Notes: generated by a model from the letters alone, not told the origin. A stretch of 64,000 nt of DNA from Bdellovibrio bacteriovorus str. Tiberius (GCF_000317895.1 NC_019567.1:1426001-1490000); one strand, 5' to 3'; counted from the stretch's first letter, positions 45,023-54,536 are shown. Numbers and translations: made by a program.

Positions 45023-46654
45023 ATGATTCATTTATCAAATATCACCAAGCAGCAGGGTAACAAAGTCCTCTATCGCAACGGATCTTTCCAGATCAATGCC
45101 GGAGAGAAAATCGGTCTGGTCGGCCCCAACGGCGCCGGTAAAACCACCATCTTCCGCATCATTATGGGCGAAGAGGGCATCGACGGCGGCACTATTTCCA
45201 AATCGGATCGCACTGTGATCGGTTACTTCTCCCAGAACATCGAAGAGATGAAGGGGAAGTCCGCTATCGAAGAAGTCAAATCTGCGGTGGGCAACATCGG
45301 CGACATGCAAGTGCGCATGCAGGAATGTGAAGCCAAGCTTGCGGACCCGGATTTGGATCCGGATGAAATGATGAAGATTCTGGAGGTCTACGGTGAACTG
45401 CAGGGCGAATTCGAACGCCTGGGTGGTTATGACCTTGAATCCCGCGCTGCGGAAATCCTGACCGGTCTTGGTATCGGTCCGGATGATTATCATCGCCCCA
45501 GCGAAAGCTTCTCGGGCGGTTGGAAAATGCGTATTGCTTTGGCAAAGATCTTGGCATTGAACCCAGAAGTTTTGCTGATGGATGAGCCGACGAATCACTT
45601 GGACGTGGAATCCATCGTCTGGCTGGAAGAGTGGCTGGTGAACTTCAAGGGCGCGATCCTGATGACAAGTCACGATCGTGACTTCATGAACCGCCTGGTT
45701 GGCAAGATCGTCGAGATCGCCAATAAAACCATTACGGTTTACGGTGGCAACTATGACTTCTACGAAAAAGAGCGGGACATCAGAAAAGAACAGCTGATTG
45801 CTGCAGCAAAACGTCAAGAGGACATGCTGGCAAAGGAAGAGGAATTCATTGCCCGCTTTGCGGCCCGTGCTTCCCACGCAGCGCAAGTGCAGTCCCGTGT
45901 GAAGAAACTTGAAAAAATCGATCGTATTGAAGTTCCGGATGAGGAAGCTGAAATCAAGTTTGAATGGCCGGTGCCTGCGCGTGGCGGGGATGAGGTTGTG
46001 AAGCTGGAAGGCCTTTCCAAAATCTGGACACGTGATGACGGCAAGGAAAAGCTTGTCTTTTCTGGTGCCAATGCGCTGGTGAAACGTCAGGACCGTATTG
46101 CGGTTGTAGGTGTGAACGGTGCGGGTAAATCCACATTGCTTAAAATCATCGCGGGTCACGCTGAAGCCACCGAAGGAAAAATGACTTTGGGTGCTTCTAT
46201 CAGTCTGGGGTACTTCTCTCAGAATTCTTTGGATGTTCTTGATCCGAAAATGACAATTGTTGACGAGGTTCACTCTCGCATTCCGAATGCCGGGATGGGC
46301 ACGGTGCGAAGCCTGCTGGGTGCTTTCAAATTCTCGGGTGAAGAAGCCGAGAAAAAGATCTCGATCCTGTCGGGTGGTGAAAAGTCCCGTGTGGTTCTGG
46401 CCTGCATTCTGGCGCAGCCGGTGAATTTGCTGATTCTGGATGAGCCGACGAATCACTTGGACATCAAATCCCGTGAATTGCTTCTTGATGCGATCAAGAA
46501 CTTCCCGGGCACAGTGATGATCGTATCGCATGATCGTCACTTCCTGCGCGAAGTGACCACCCGAGTGTTTGAAGTCGACAAGAATCAGATTCGCATCTAT
46601 GACGGCGACTACGAATACTATCACCACAAAAAACAGCAAGAGCAGATGGCTTAA
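45023..46654 (+). CDS. ABC-F family ATPase
   Basis: A 543-residue soluble protein with two ABC domains. The first has Walker A GPNGAGKT (34-41), signature FSGGWKMR (163-170) and Walker B with catalytic Glu188 (MDEPTNHLD); the second has GVNGAGKS (363-370), LSGGEKSR and LDEPTNHLD. Between them (about 245-320) is the charged linker typical of ABC-F proteins. They act on the ribosome E site to relieve stalling or give antibiotic protection. A GAAGGA site precedes the ATG. The hydrolase gene overlaps its stop by one base. Confidence 0.93.
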   Translation: MIHLSNITKQQGNKVLYRNGSFQINAGEKIGLVGPNGAGKTTIFRIIMGEEGIDGGTISKSDRTVIGYFSQNIEEMKGKSAIEEVKSAVGNIGDMQVRMQECEAKLADPDLDPDEMMKILEVYGELQGEFERLGGYDLESRAAEILTGLGIGPDDYHRPSESFSGGWKMRIALAKILALNPEVLLMDEPTNHLDVESIVWLEEWLVNFKGAILMTSHDRDFMNRLVGKIVEIANKTITVYGGNYDFYEKERDIRKEQLIAAAKRQEDMLAKEEEFIARFAARASHAAQVQSRVKKLEKIDRIEVPDEEAEIKFEWPVPARGGDEVVKLEGLSKIWTRDDGKEKLVFSGANALVKRQDRIAVVGVNGAGKSTLLKIIAGHAEATEGKMTLGASISLGYFSQNSLDVLDPKMTIVDEVHSRIPNAGMGTVRSLLGAFKFSGEEAEKKISILSGGEKSRVVLACILAQPVNLLILDEPTNHLDIKSRELLLDAIKNFPGTVMIVSHDRHFLREVTTRVFEVDKNQIRIYDGDYEYYHHKKQQEQMA

Positions 46655-47454
46655 TGACTGGCAAAATCCTGGATCTGAAAAGTTTCAAAATCCCGCTGGG
46701 AAAACTGTCCCCGCTTGAAACTTTTCGCACCCGCCAGGGGGATGTTCTGTCTTATCGTGTTTACCCCGCATGGTCGGACAATTTGATTGTTCTGTATCAT
46801 GGGGTGGGCAGTGACAGCAGGTACATGTGTGTACTGGCTTCCGCCATGGCCCAAGCTGGCCTTGGAACCGTTGTGACCCCGGATCTGCGCGGTCACGGTG
46901 CCAGCTTGAATGCGGCAGATCCCCAATCGCAGCATCAATTTGAAATCGATCTTGAAGAGCTTGTCATTCACATTAAAATGACCCGCGCGGTTTCGCGCAT
47001 AGTACTGGCCGGGCACTCGTTGGGTGGCGGCTTCGTATTGCGTGTGGCGGTGTCTGACATCCGCAAGCAGTTCGCCAAATTCCTGGCGATCTCGCCGTAT
47101 CTGCCGCCCAGCTTGAATGTTTTCCGTGAGGACTTCGGCGGATGGATTTCACCTGATGGCAATGGCGGTTTTAAAGTCAACATGCCAGCGGAATTCATCA
47201 GTGGTCAGGAAAAGCTGACTTACAGTGCGGCTTATCTGGCGGCAGTGACGCCGTCGGAAAATATCATGGCGGATCTTCAGAAGATGCAGCCACCGGTGCA
47301 AGTCGTGGTGGCCGATCAGGATGAACTCATCATCCCGCAGCGCCATGTGGATCTTTTTACTGAGGCCGGAGCGAACATTCGTAGGGTGGAAGGCTTAAAT
47401 CACCTCACAATTGTCTCGAAACCGGATGTCTGGCTGTCACAAATTTCACTTTGA
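46654..47454 (+). CDS. Alpha/beta hydrolase (monoacylglycerol-lipase-like)
   Basis: A 266-residue cytoplasmic hydrolase: oxyanion strand LYHGVGSDS, DLRGHGAS, nucleophile Ser122 in GHSLGGG, acid Asp221 or Asp223 in VADQDELI, and His250 in GLNHLTI. The fold and the DLRGHG motif recall monoacylglycerol lipases, but the substrate is not certain. Start and upstream stop overlap (TAATG), so it is translated with the ABC-F gene. Confidence 0.88.
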   Translation: MTGKILDLKSFKIPLGKLSPLETFRTRQGDVLSYRVYPAWSDNLIVLYHGVGSDSRYMCVLASAMAQAGLGTVVTPDLRGHGASLNAADPQSQHQFEIDLEELVIHIKMTRAVSRIVLAGHSLGGGFVLRVAVSDIRKQFAKFLAISPYLPPSLNVFREDFGGWISPDGNGGFKVNMPAEFISGQEKLTYSAAYLAAVTPSENIMADLQKMQPPVQVVVADQDELIIPQRHVDLFTEAGANIRRVEGLNHLTIVSKPDVWLSQISL

Positions 47455-47575
47455 GCCGTCAGTATTACGATTTATCCCCCAGGTGGGGAATTTACTGCAA
47501 CCCCCTTTAGCTCTATCAAAGTCCTGCCGAAAAGTTATACGAAATAACCAAAATAATTGAACGTAGGTGGTGGTT

Positions 47576-47845
47576 ATGAATACGGAGCTTGGCGCATTTG
47601 CGCTCAGGCAGGTGCTTGCCTCAACAGCAGTGTTAGGCCCGATCCTGATCTTGATCGGCCTTTGTTACTTCCTCTTTAACCAAAGCAGAAGAAGCGTGAC
47701 CTTATACATAGGCACGGGCTTGATTCTGACCGTCATCGGAGTCGCTTGTTTGTACTCCGAACTTCGCAGCGAAGACTCAAGAGTCCACAACGATGCGGCC
47801 ATCGAACAGGTCGAAGTCATCGCTGAGGAAGCTGTTCGGAAGTAG
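47576..47845 (+). CDS. Small two-helix membrane protein
   Basis: An 89-residue protein with two hydrophobic segments (about 15-34 and 43-62), then a short acidic tail. No family recognised. GTAGGTGG precedes the ATG. The last three codons and the TAG lie inside the left arm of the large palindromic repeat that follows. Confidence 0.65.
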   Translation: MNTELGAFALRQVLASTAVLGPILILIGLCYFLFNQSRRSVTLYIGTGLILTVIGVACLYSELRSEDSRVHNDAAIEQVEVIAEEAVRK

Positions 47846-48018
47846 TTCCTGAATTGCCTTGTCCGTCTTAGCGCGGGGATTTGCTTGCGAACTTGGCCAG
47901 TCCCAGCGCTGCGGGGGACGCCGTCCGGGCGCCGACAAAGCCCCCTTCGCGCTGGCACTGTCCAAGCTCACCAGCAAATTTGCGTTGTCCCAATCAATTC
48001 AGAAACTACTTCCGAACA
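47833..48018. repeat. Large imperfect palindromic repeat I
   Basis: The outer 24 bases (47833-47856 and 47995-48018) are inverted copies with one mismatch. Inside, further blocks match in inverted order (for example TTGGCCAGT against TTGGACAGT, and AGCGC with GGGGG near the centre), so the whole 186 bases can fold into one long hairpin. The left arm contains the stop codon of the membrane-protein gene. The core at 47921-47940 recurs, inverted, in repeat II with 18 of 20 bases alike. Confidence 0.75.
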
Positions 48019-48138
48019 TCTCATCACAAAGAAATCGGTTCAAAGGCATATCGTCGTTTACCTGCGCTCAAAAACAATGCGCTTCGAAGTTCTGCCGTAC
48101 TTGGCACCGAACATCGCGTGCCTGCGCAGTTAAGAATC

Positions 48139-48351
48139 CACTGATTGTTAGATATTTCCGAATGGAACAATTTGGATGGGGACTTGAGGGAGCCCGCCGC
48201 AGCGGTCTTTGCCGGCGCCCGGATGGCGCGAACTCGGCCCCGAAGGGGACGAGCGGCAACTGAGTCCGGATGGCGTACCGTGGAGGCGGGATCCCTCAAG
48301 ACCCCAGCCAAACCCCGCGCCACCCGGCAACTGACGAACCCACAATCAGTG
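48139..48351. repeat. Large imperfect palindromic repeat II
   Basis: CACTGATTGT (48139-48148) and ACAATCAGTG (48342-48351) are perfect inverted ends. Further in, a block of 36 bases starting TTTGGATGGGGACTTGAGGG pairs with its counterpart near 48281-48316 at about 30 positions, and the apex CTCGGCCCC/GGGGACGAG (48233-48253) closes the hairpin. The right end contains the stop codon of potD. It shares the 20-base core with repeat I. Between the two repeats (48019-48138) I see no gene. Confidence 0.75.
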
Positions 48352-49392
48352 AGTTTTAATTTCTGTCCAAGAGTCTTCGAAGAGCTTGTTTTTCTCGCCT
48401 TGGTCCTGGATTCGTTCTAGTTTTTTTAGAGTCGCTTCATCCGGGAACAGTGCGCTGTTGTTTTGCATTTCTTTTGGCAGGGATGCTTTGGTGTTTTTCA
48501 GGACAGGACCGCCCAAGATTGTTTTTACTCGGTTGATTTCTGCCTGTTCACTTAGCAGGAAGTTGATCAGCTTGTGGGCGGCTTCGGGGTGTTTGGCGCC
48601 TTTGATGATGACCAGGTTGTCGATGGTGAAGGTTCCGCCTTCGGTAGGGATGATGTATTCGATTTTGCCTGGGGACTTGTCTGCGGCTTGAAGGGCGTCC
48701 GAGGAATAGGTCTGGGCGGCAGCGACTTCCTTGTTGTTCAGGATGTCGATGGTGTCAGAGGCGAACATTTTTACGTTCTTTTTTGCCTTCAGCAGTGTGT
48801 CTTTGGCTTTTTTGATTTCTTCAGGGTTGGTGCTGTTCACGCTGAAGCCGTTCATTTTCAGGGCGGCGCCCAGGGTTTCGCGCACGTCATCCAAAAGGGC
48901 GAATTTGCCTTTCAGCTGTGGGTTTTCCAGAAGATCTTTCCAGCTTTTGATCGGGCCTTTGTAAAGATCGCGGTTCACGGCGATACCCGCAGTTGTCCAG
49001 ATGTACGGTAACGAAAACTTGTTCTCGGGATCGTAGTTCTGTTTCAGGAACTGAGGATCAATCAGGGTTTTGTTTGAAATCTGATCTTGCTTCAGTGTTT
49101 CCAGCAGATTCATTTTGGACATGACTTCAACCATATAGTCGGAAGGCACGGCCACGTCGATGCCGGAAGACCCCATCTGAACTTTTGCCAGCAGTTCTTC
49201 ATTCGAGGAATAGTTGGAGATATTGATCTTGATGCCGGTTTCTTTCTCGAACTGAGCCTGCAGTTCCGGGGAAAGATAGTTGCCCCAGATGGACAGGTTG
49301 ACTTCTTTGGCTTCAGAAACTTCAGCAGACTTTTTTGTACATCCCGCCAGCAACCCACAAAGAGCCAGGCCGGCCATCAATATTCTCGACAT
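48346..49392 (-). CDS. potD: Polyamine ABC transporter binding lipoprotein, PotD-like
   Basis: A 348-residue lipoprotein (LLAGC, Cys18) of the spermidine/putrescine-binding family: VNLSIWGNYLSPELQAQFEKETG, GIDVAVPSDYMVEVM, LPYIWTTAGIAVNRD and GTFTIDNLVIIKGAKHPEAAHKLINFLL. It should capture polyamines for the PotABC transporter next door. Unusually the gene is inverted relative to potABC, with only 29 bases between the two start codons. AAGGA precedes its ATG. The stop codon is inside palindromic repeat II. Confidence 0.92.
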   Translation of the reverse strand: MSRILMAGLALCGLLAGCTKKSAEVSEAKEVNLSIWGNYLSPELQAQFEKETGIKINISNYSSNEELLAKVQMGSSGIDVAVPSDYMVEVMSKMNLLETLKQDQISNKTLIDPQFLKQNYDPENKFSLPYIWTTAGIAVNRDLYKGPIKSWKDLLENPQLKGKFALLDDVRETLGAALKMNGFSVNSTNPEEIKKAKDTLLKAKKNVKMFASDTIDILNNKEVAAAQTYSSDALQAADKSPGKIEYIIPTEGGTFTIDNLVIIKGAKHPEAAHKLINFLLSEQAEINRVKTILGGPVLKNTKASLPKEMQNNSALFPDEATLKKLERIQDQGEKNKLFEDSWTEIKTH

Positions 49393-49421
49393 TTTTTTAT
49401 TTCCTTCTTATTGTTAGAAGC

Positions 49422-50300
49422 ATGTTGGAACTTCTGAATATCGGCAAGAGTTTTTCCAGTCAAACGGCCCTGAAGGGAATCAACCTTTCCATTGGGGAAG
49501 GGGAGTTCTTTTCTCTGTTGGGTCCAAGTGGATGTGGAAAGACAACACTTCTTCGTATCATTGCCGGTCTTGAAGGCGCCACTTCCGGGCAGATTCTGCT
49601 GGATGGTCAGCGCGTGGATCATCTTCCCGCTCAAAAACGTCCCTTTAACATGGTCTTTCAGCGCTATGCTCTTTTCCCGCACATGACGGTGGGGGAAAAC
49701 ATCGCCTATGGTCTGCGCCTGAAAGGTTTGGGTAAAGATCAGATCGAGGCCAAGGTGGCTGAAGTGCTGGCCTTGGTGGACATGGGTGAATTCCGTGACC
49801 GCAAGCCTGAAACGTTGTCCGGCGGGCAGTCCCAGCGTGTGGCCGTGGCCCGAGCTTTGGTGAATGAACCCCGCGTGCTTTTGCTGGATGAACCTTTGTC
49901 GGCGCTGGATTACCGCATGCGTGAACACATGCAAAAGGAACTGCGCGCTTTGCAACAAAAGCTGGGTTTGACCTTCATCTGTGTGACCCACGATCAGGAA
50001 GAAGCTTTGGCGCTGTCCGACCGTATCGGCATCATGAGCCGTGGGGTTTTGGAACAAGTCAGTTCACCGCGCGAGATTTACGAAAATCCTGAAACCATCT
50101 TTGCCTCTCAATTTGTGGAATCCACCAGCTTGTTGCGCGGGGAACTGGTGGAGGTCAGTGAGGATCTGGCCACCATTCGTCTGGGTGATGGCAGTCTTAT
50201 CAAAGGTAAAATCAACGTGCCACCGGATCAGATCCGTCTGGGCATGAGCATCGAAGCCTACGTTCGCCGTGCCATGGTCTTTGGCGAGCGTGAAAAGTGA
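49422..50300 (+). CDS. potA: Polyamine ABC transporter ATPase, PotA-like
   Basis: A 292-residue ATPase: Walker A GPSGCGKT (34-41), Q loop in FQRYALFPHMTV, signature LSGGQSQR, Walker B LLLDEPLSALD, and a C-terminal TOBE-type regulatory domain (about 230-290). It overlaps potB by four bases (GTGA). The ribosome binding site is weak. I use the ATG at 49422; the frame upstream would run into the divergent potD leader. Confidence 0.94.
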   Translation: MLELLNIGKSFSSQTALKGINLSIGEGEFFSLLGPSGCGKTTLLRIIAGLEGATSGQILLDGQRVDHLPAQKRPFNMVFQRYALFPHMTVGENIAYGLRLKGLGKDQIEAKVAEVLALVDMGEFRDRKPETLSGGQSQRVAVARALVNEPRVLLLDEPLSALDYRMREHMQKELRALQQKLGLTFICVTHDQEEALALSDRIGIMSRGVLEQVSSPREIYENPETIFASQFVESTSLLRGELVEVSEDLATIRLGDGSLIKGKINVPPDQIRLGMSIEAYVRRAMVFGEREK

Positions 50301-51130
50301 AATTAAGAGATTTGTTCCTTCTGCCGGCGGGGTTGTGGTTTGTGGTCTTTGTGCTGCTGCCGCTGATCATCGTCGGCATTGTGAGTTTCGCCACCCGTGG
50401 AACTTACGGTGGTATTGAGTGGTCGTGGACCATAGCGAACTATGTGCGTGCTTTTTCACCGACCTATCTGGGGATTTTTGCTGAAAGCTTCAGGCTGGCC
50501 CTGATCACGACCGGGATTTGTCTGGTTTTGGGAGTGATGGTTTCCTGGTCCATGGCGACTTCTTCCACACGTTTGCGCCAGCTTTATCTCATGGCCATCG
50601 TCCTGCCGTTTTTGACCAATCTGGTGATTCGTATTTATGCCATCCGTCTTTTTGTCGGAGCCGACGGCCCGTTGCAGGCCGGGCTGACATTGCTGGGAAT
50701 TCCCTTTGATGCGTTTGCACTGACTCAGAACAAGTGGCTGGTGCTTTACGGGATGGTCACGACTTATTTGCCGTTCATGGTGCTGCCTTTGTACGGCGCT
50801 TTTGAAAAGTTTGATTTTTCATTGGTGGAGGCGGCTCAGGATCTGGGTGCCGATGTCTGGAAAATTCTTTTCACGGTGATTTTGCCGAATCTGAAAAAAG
50901 CCCTTTGGGCGGGATCTTTGCTGGTGTTCATTCCTTCATTGGGTGAATACGTGATCCCGGATCTTTTGGGTGGCGCCAAGAATATGCTTTATGGAAATCT
51001 GATCACCGAGCAATTTTTGAAAGCCCGCGATTGGCCTTTCGGGGCGGCGTTGTCGGTCCTGATGATGGTGCTGTTGCTGGTGCTGGCATTGGTGTTCAGA
51101 ATGTGGGAGGCGCGCCGTGCCCGCGATTGA
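50297..51130 (+). CDS. potB: Polyamine ABC transporter permease, PotB-like
   Basis: A 277-residue inner-membrane permease with six hydrophobic helices. The EAA loop motif that docks the ATPase is EAAQDLGADVWKILFTVILP. It starts at GTG 50297 within the potA stop and overlaps potC by 14 bases, so the three genes form one operon. Confidence 0.93.
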   Translation: MKLRDLFLLPAGLWFVVFVLLPLIIVGIVSFATRGTYGGIEWSWTIANYVRAFSPTYLGIFAESFRLALITTGICLVLGVMVSWSMATSSTRLRQLYLMAIVLPFLTNLVIRIYAIRLFVGADGPLQAGLTLLGIPFDAFALTQNKWLVLYGMVTTYLPFMVLPLYGAFEKFDFSLVEAAQDLGADVWKILFTVILPNLKKALWAGSLLVFIPSLGEYVIPDLLGGAKNMLYGNLITEQFLKARDWPFGAALSVLMMVLLLVLALVFRMWEARRARD

Positions 51131-51956
51131 ACGAAGCCGTCCTCAGGCGCCCAGACTGGCGAAAATCGTTTTGTGGGTGACGCTGCTTTTGCTGCACACA
51201 CCGATTCTGGTCATGATTCTGGGGGCGCTGATTGAAAAGACGCCGGATTCCTGGAGCTGGACACTGCGCTGGTTTAGCGAAGTCGTCAATGATCAGGCCT
51301 TGATGGATGCCTTGCAGAACAGCGTGCTGGTCGGTGTGACAGCAAGTCTGCTTTCAACGGTGATTGGCACCAGTGCCGCGGTGGGGTTGCACCGTTCAGC
51401 GGGGGGCTGGCGCTGGGCAGTCGAAGGATTGTCGGTGGTTTCGCTGGTATTTCCTGAAATCGTTTTTGCGCTTTCATTGTTGTCGTTGTTCTTTATTTTG
51501 CAGTTTGAGCTGGGGCTGACAACGGTGGTGATTGCCCATGTCAGTTTCAGTATTTCCTATGTGATGATGACGGTCGGGGCACGGCTTGCGACAATGGATC
51601 GCAGCCTTGAAGACGCCGCCCGCGATCTCGGGGCCACCGAGTGGCAGACCTATCGTTCGGTGGTGTTTCCGTTGCTGGTGCCGTCGATCATCGGCGGCGG
51701 GGCTTTAAGTTTTCTGTTGTCGTTTGATGACTTCCTGATCACGTATTTTGTGAATGGAGTGGGGCAGGACACGCTGCCCGTCAAGCTTTACACGGCAATG
51801 AAACTGGGGGTCAGCCCCAAGCTGAATGCGCTTTCCAGCCTGATGTTTGTTATGACTTTGCTGGCGCTGATTTTCTTCTTCCGTTCTTCCGCGTTCCGTG
51901 TTTTCTTTGAAGCGCGGGGGAAGCATGAATCCAAATCAGAAAAAGAAAATCCTTAG
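51117..51956 (+). CDS. potC: Polyamine ABC transporter permease, PotC-like
   Basis: A 279-residue permease with about six membrane helices and the EAA loop EDAARDLGATEWQTYRSVVFP. It pairs with PotB to form the channel. Starts at GTG 51117. The MFS gene begins 32 bases inside its 3' end in another frame, so all are probably one transcript. Confidence 0.93.
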   Translation: MPAIERSRPQAPRLAKIVLWVTLLLLHTPILVMILGALIEKTPDSWSWTLRWFSEVVNDQALMDALQNSVLVGVTASLLSTVIGTSAAVGLHRSAGGWRWAVEGLSVVSLVFPEIVFALSLLSLFFILQFELGLTTVVIAHVSFSISYVMMTVGARLATMDRSLEDAARDLGATEWQTYRSVVFPLLVPSIIGGGALSFLLSFDDFLITYFVNGVGQDTLPVKLYTAMKLGVSPKLNALSSLMFVMTLLALIFFFRSSAFRVFFEARGKHESKSEKENP

Positions 51957-53181
51957 CTGGGCCTTTTATGACTGGGCCAACAGTGGTTACGCGACAACTG
52001 TTATGGCCGCTTTTTTTCCGGTCTTCTTGAAACAATACTGGAGCGTCGGTACGGACGCCGTTGTTTCCACAGCCCGTTTGGGTGTCACTATTTCCGTTTC
52101 AAGTCTGGCCATTGCACTGCTAAGCCCCACTCTGGGGGTGATCGCGGATATGAAAGGCTATAAAAAGCTTTTCTGCATGCTCTTCACTTTGATTGGTGTT
52201 GTGGGATGCGCGTGGATGGGGTTCATTCCGCAAGGGGACTGGGTCAGTGCGTTGTGGGCCTATGGTATCACTCTGGCGGCTTTCAATGCAGCCAGCGTCT
52301 TTTATGATTCGCTTTTGCCTTACGTGGCTGAACACAAGTACATGGATTTTGCGTCCTCACTCGGATACTCGCTGGGTTATTTGGGGGGCGGGGTGCTGCT
52401 GCTGCTGAATGTGCTGATGGCGCTTTATCCTCTAAGTTTTGGTATTCCGGATGCGACCGTGGCGACCAAGCTGTCGTTCATGATTGTGTCGGTATGGTGG
52501 CTGGCGTTTTCTTTGCCATTGATGAAGAACGTGCCAGAGCCTGCAGGTGAAAGATCCGTGAAGGGTATCGGAGCATTGACGATGGAAAGCCTGCGCACGT
52601 TGACGGGGACCCTGAAAGCCCTGATGAGAGAGCGCAATCTGTTTATGTTCATGGTGGCTTACTGGTTGTATATCGACGGAGTTTACACCGTGATGACCAT
52701 GGCTGTGGATTATGGAATCTCGATCGGTTTTGAATCCAAGGATTTGATTGCAGCCCTTTTGATCACGCAGTTTATCGGCTTCCCTTGTGCGTATTTCTTT
52801 GGGACTTTGACCAAGCGCTGGGGCGCGAAGATGCCTATTTTGGTTTGCATCGTGGTGTACGGAGTGACCGTGATTGCCGCCACCCAGATGAAGACGGCGA
52901 CGCATTTCTATCTGCTGGCGACCGTGATAGGTCTGGTGCAGGGTGGGGTGCAATCGCTCAGCCGTTCCATGTTTGGTCGTATGATCCCGAAAGAGGCCAG
53001 TGGCGAGTACTTTGGGTTGTTCAACCTGGTCGGCCGCTTTGCCTCTATTTTGGGCCCTCTGGTGGTGGCAGCTGGCGCCATGCTTAGCGGCAGCTCCCGC
53101 TGGGGCATGGTCGGATTGTTGATCCTATTCGTTTCTGGGGGCATTCTGCTGGCCATGGTGAAAGAGCCTCGCGAAGCTTAA
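51925..53181 (+). CDS. UMF1-type MFS transporter
   Basis: A 418-residue membrane protein with about twelve helices. WAFYDWANSGYATTVMAAFFPVFLKQYW near the N-terminus and the MFS loop LGVIADMKGYKK are typical of the UMF1/Atg22 group, whose bacterial substrates are unknown. The start ATG at 51925 has GGGGGAAG before it and lies inside potC. Linkage to potABC suggests, but does not prove, a role with polyamines or amino acids. Confidence 0.88.
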   Translation: MNPNQKKKILSWAFYDWANSGYATTVMAAFFPVFLKQYWSVGTDAVVSTARLGVTISVSSLAIALLSPTLGVIADMKGYKKLFCMLFTLIGVVGCAWMGFIPQGDWVSALWAYGITLAAFNAASVFYDSLLPYVAEHKYMDFASSLGYSLGYLGGGVLLLLNVLMALYPLSFGIPDATVATKLSFMIVSVWWLAFSLPLMKNVPEPAGERSVKGIGALTMESLRTLTGTLKALMRERNLFMFMVAYWLYIDGVYTVMTMAVDYGISIGFESKDLIAALLITQFIGFPCAYFFGTLTKRWGAKMPILVCIVVYGVTVIAATQMKTATHFYLLATVIGLVQGGVQSLSRSMFGRMIPKEASGEYFGLFNLVGRFASILGPLVVAAGAMLSGSSRWGMVGLLILFVSGGILLAMVKEPREA

Positions 53182-53246
53182 TCCTTTTTACCGAGGCCCC
53201 AAAAAGGGGTGGACTTTGACGGGGGTTCGCTGGATAACCCTCCGAT

Positions 53247-53837
53247 ATGACTTACAATCCTCGCGATCACTACTTCAGAAAAGCAAAGCAGGAAAACTTT
53301 GCGGCTCGTTCCGTCTTCAAACTTGAAGAGATCGACCAGAAATTCAAAATGTTCAAGCCCGGTCAGGTGGTACTTGATCTGGGGGCTTCTCCGGGATCCT
53401 GGTCACAGTATGCTTCCAAGATGGCAGGCGAAAGAGGCCGTGTCCTGGGTGTGGACCTGAGCCCCGTGACCGTGAAATTGAAGAACGCTGTTTTCATCCA
53501 AGCCGATCTTCGCGATTTGAATTTGGAAGACATCTTCAAAGAACATGGTTTCGTACCTCCCTTTGATATCGTGATGTCAGACATGGCACCAAAGACCACG
53601 GGCATTCGCATGACCGATCAGGCAAGGTCCATGGAACTTTGTGAGCTGGCTTTGGACGTCGCTCGTCGCTTCCTGAAAAAAGACGGGCATTTCGTGTGCA
53701 AGCTCTTCCACAGTGATGACTTCGGCAAACTTCGTGATGAAATGAAAAAGACCTTCGCCAAAGTTGAAGCGGTGAAGCCGGACTCCACCCGCAAGATTTC
53801 CAAAGAGATCTTCCTCGTAGGCCTTAGTAAAAAATGA
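53247..53837 (+). CDS. rlmE: 23S rRNA 2'-O-methyltransferase RlmE (FtsJ)
   Basis: A 196-residue methyltransferase with motif I VLDLGASPGSWSQ and the catalytic tetrad of the family: Lys25 (RSVFKL), Asp112 (MSDMAPKTTG), Lys152 (CKLFH) and Glu187 (SKEIFL). It methylates the ribose of U2552 in 23S rRNA, a late step of large-subunit maturation. Its stop overlaps the next start by four bases (ATGA). Confidence 0.95.
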   Translation: MTYNPRDHYFRKAKQENFAARSVFKLEEIDQKFKMFKPGQVVLDLGASPGSWSQYASKMAGERGRVLGVDLSPVTVKLKNAVFIQADLRDLNLEDIFKEHGFVPPFDIVMSDMAPKTTGIRMTDQARSMELCELALDVARRFLKKDGHFVCKLFHSDDFGKLRDEMKKTFAKVEAVKPDSTRKISKEIFLVGLSKK

Positions 53838-54511
53838 TTCAGATCGTATTTGAGAATACTCACTTTATCATCTGTGACAAACTGGCAGGTGTGCTTTCCA
53901 CACCCAGCCGCTTTGAAGAAGATGATGCCCGTCTGTGCCTGGGAACAGCGTTGCAGAAGGAAAAGGGGATTCAGATTTATCCGGTGAACCGACTGGATTT
54001 CGAAGTGTCAGGCCTGGTGGTTTATGCCAAGACCGCAGACGCCCATCGCAAAGCCAATGCGTGGTTTGAACACAAGACCGTAAAAAAAACTTATCGCGCT
54101 TTGACCACCGGTCAGAGCTACGCGCACATTCCCGCCAACGTTCCGAATGAAAAACTGAAACTCAGCCCGCAAGTGGGGAACACATTTGAGTGGCGCTGTC
54201 GTTTGCTGCGTGGAAAGCGTCGGGCGTATGAAAGCCCTCAAGGCAAGGAATGCCTTACTGTCGCGGCTTTCCGGGGCATGCAGGGTGAATATCAGGTCTG
54301 GGATTTGAATCCTGTTACTGGACGTTCGCACCAATTGCGTTTTGATTTAAGTCGCCATGGGTTTCCGATTGTGGGCGACACACTTTATGGATCAACTGTG
54401 GAGCTTTCTGCCAATCGCATCGCTCTTCGCTCGTACAGAATTGATTTTGCGAACGCAAATGGAGCCGCAGCTCTAGGCTTGCCGGAGTTCATTGAGATCT
54501 CTTCGTCGTAG
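53834..54511 (+). CDS. RluA-family pseudouridine synthase
   Basis: A 225-residue synthase with catalytic Asp55 in VNRLDFEVSGLVVYAK and the substrate block VTGRSHQLRFDLSRHGFPIVGDTLYG. The first residues of the fold are there but no S4 domain. The target uridine (tRNA or rRNA) cannot be told; linkage to rlmE hints at rRNA. Confidence 0.9.
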   Translation: MIQIVFENTHFIICDKLAGVLSTPSRFEEDDARLCLGTALQKEKGIQIYPVNRLDFEVSGLVVYAKTADAHRKANAWFEHKTVKKTYRALTTGQSYAHIPANVPNEKLKLSPQVGNTFEWRCRLLRGKRRAYESPQGKECLTVAAFRGMQGEYQVWDLNPVTGRSHQLRFDLSRHGFPIVGDTLYGSTVELSANRIALRSYRIDFANANGAAALGLPEFIEISSS

Positions 54512-54536
54512 TTTCTGTGTGGCTTTGCAAAATGTC

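Noticed and set aside
45035-46639. Minus-strand 534-codon frame opposite the ABC-F gene
   Set aside because: It is antisense to a gene with two complete ABC domains, has no ribosome binding site and no domain.
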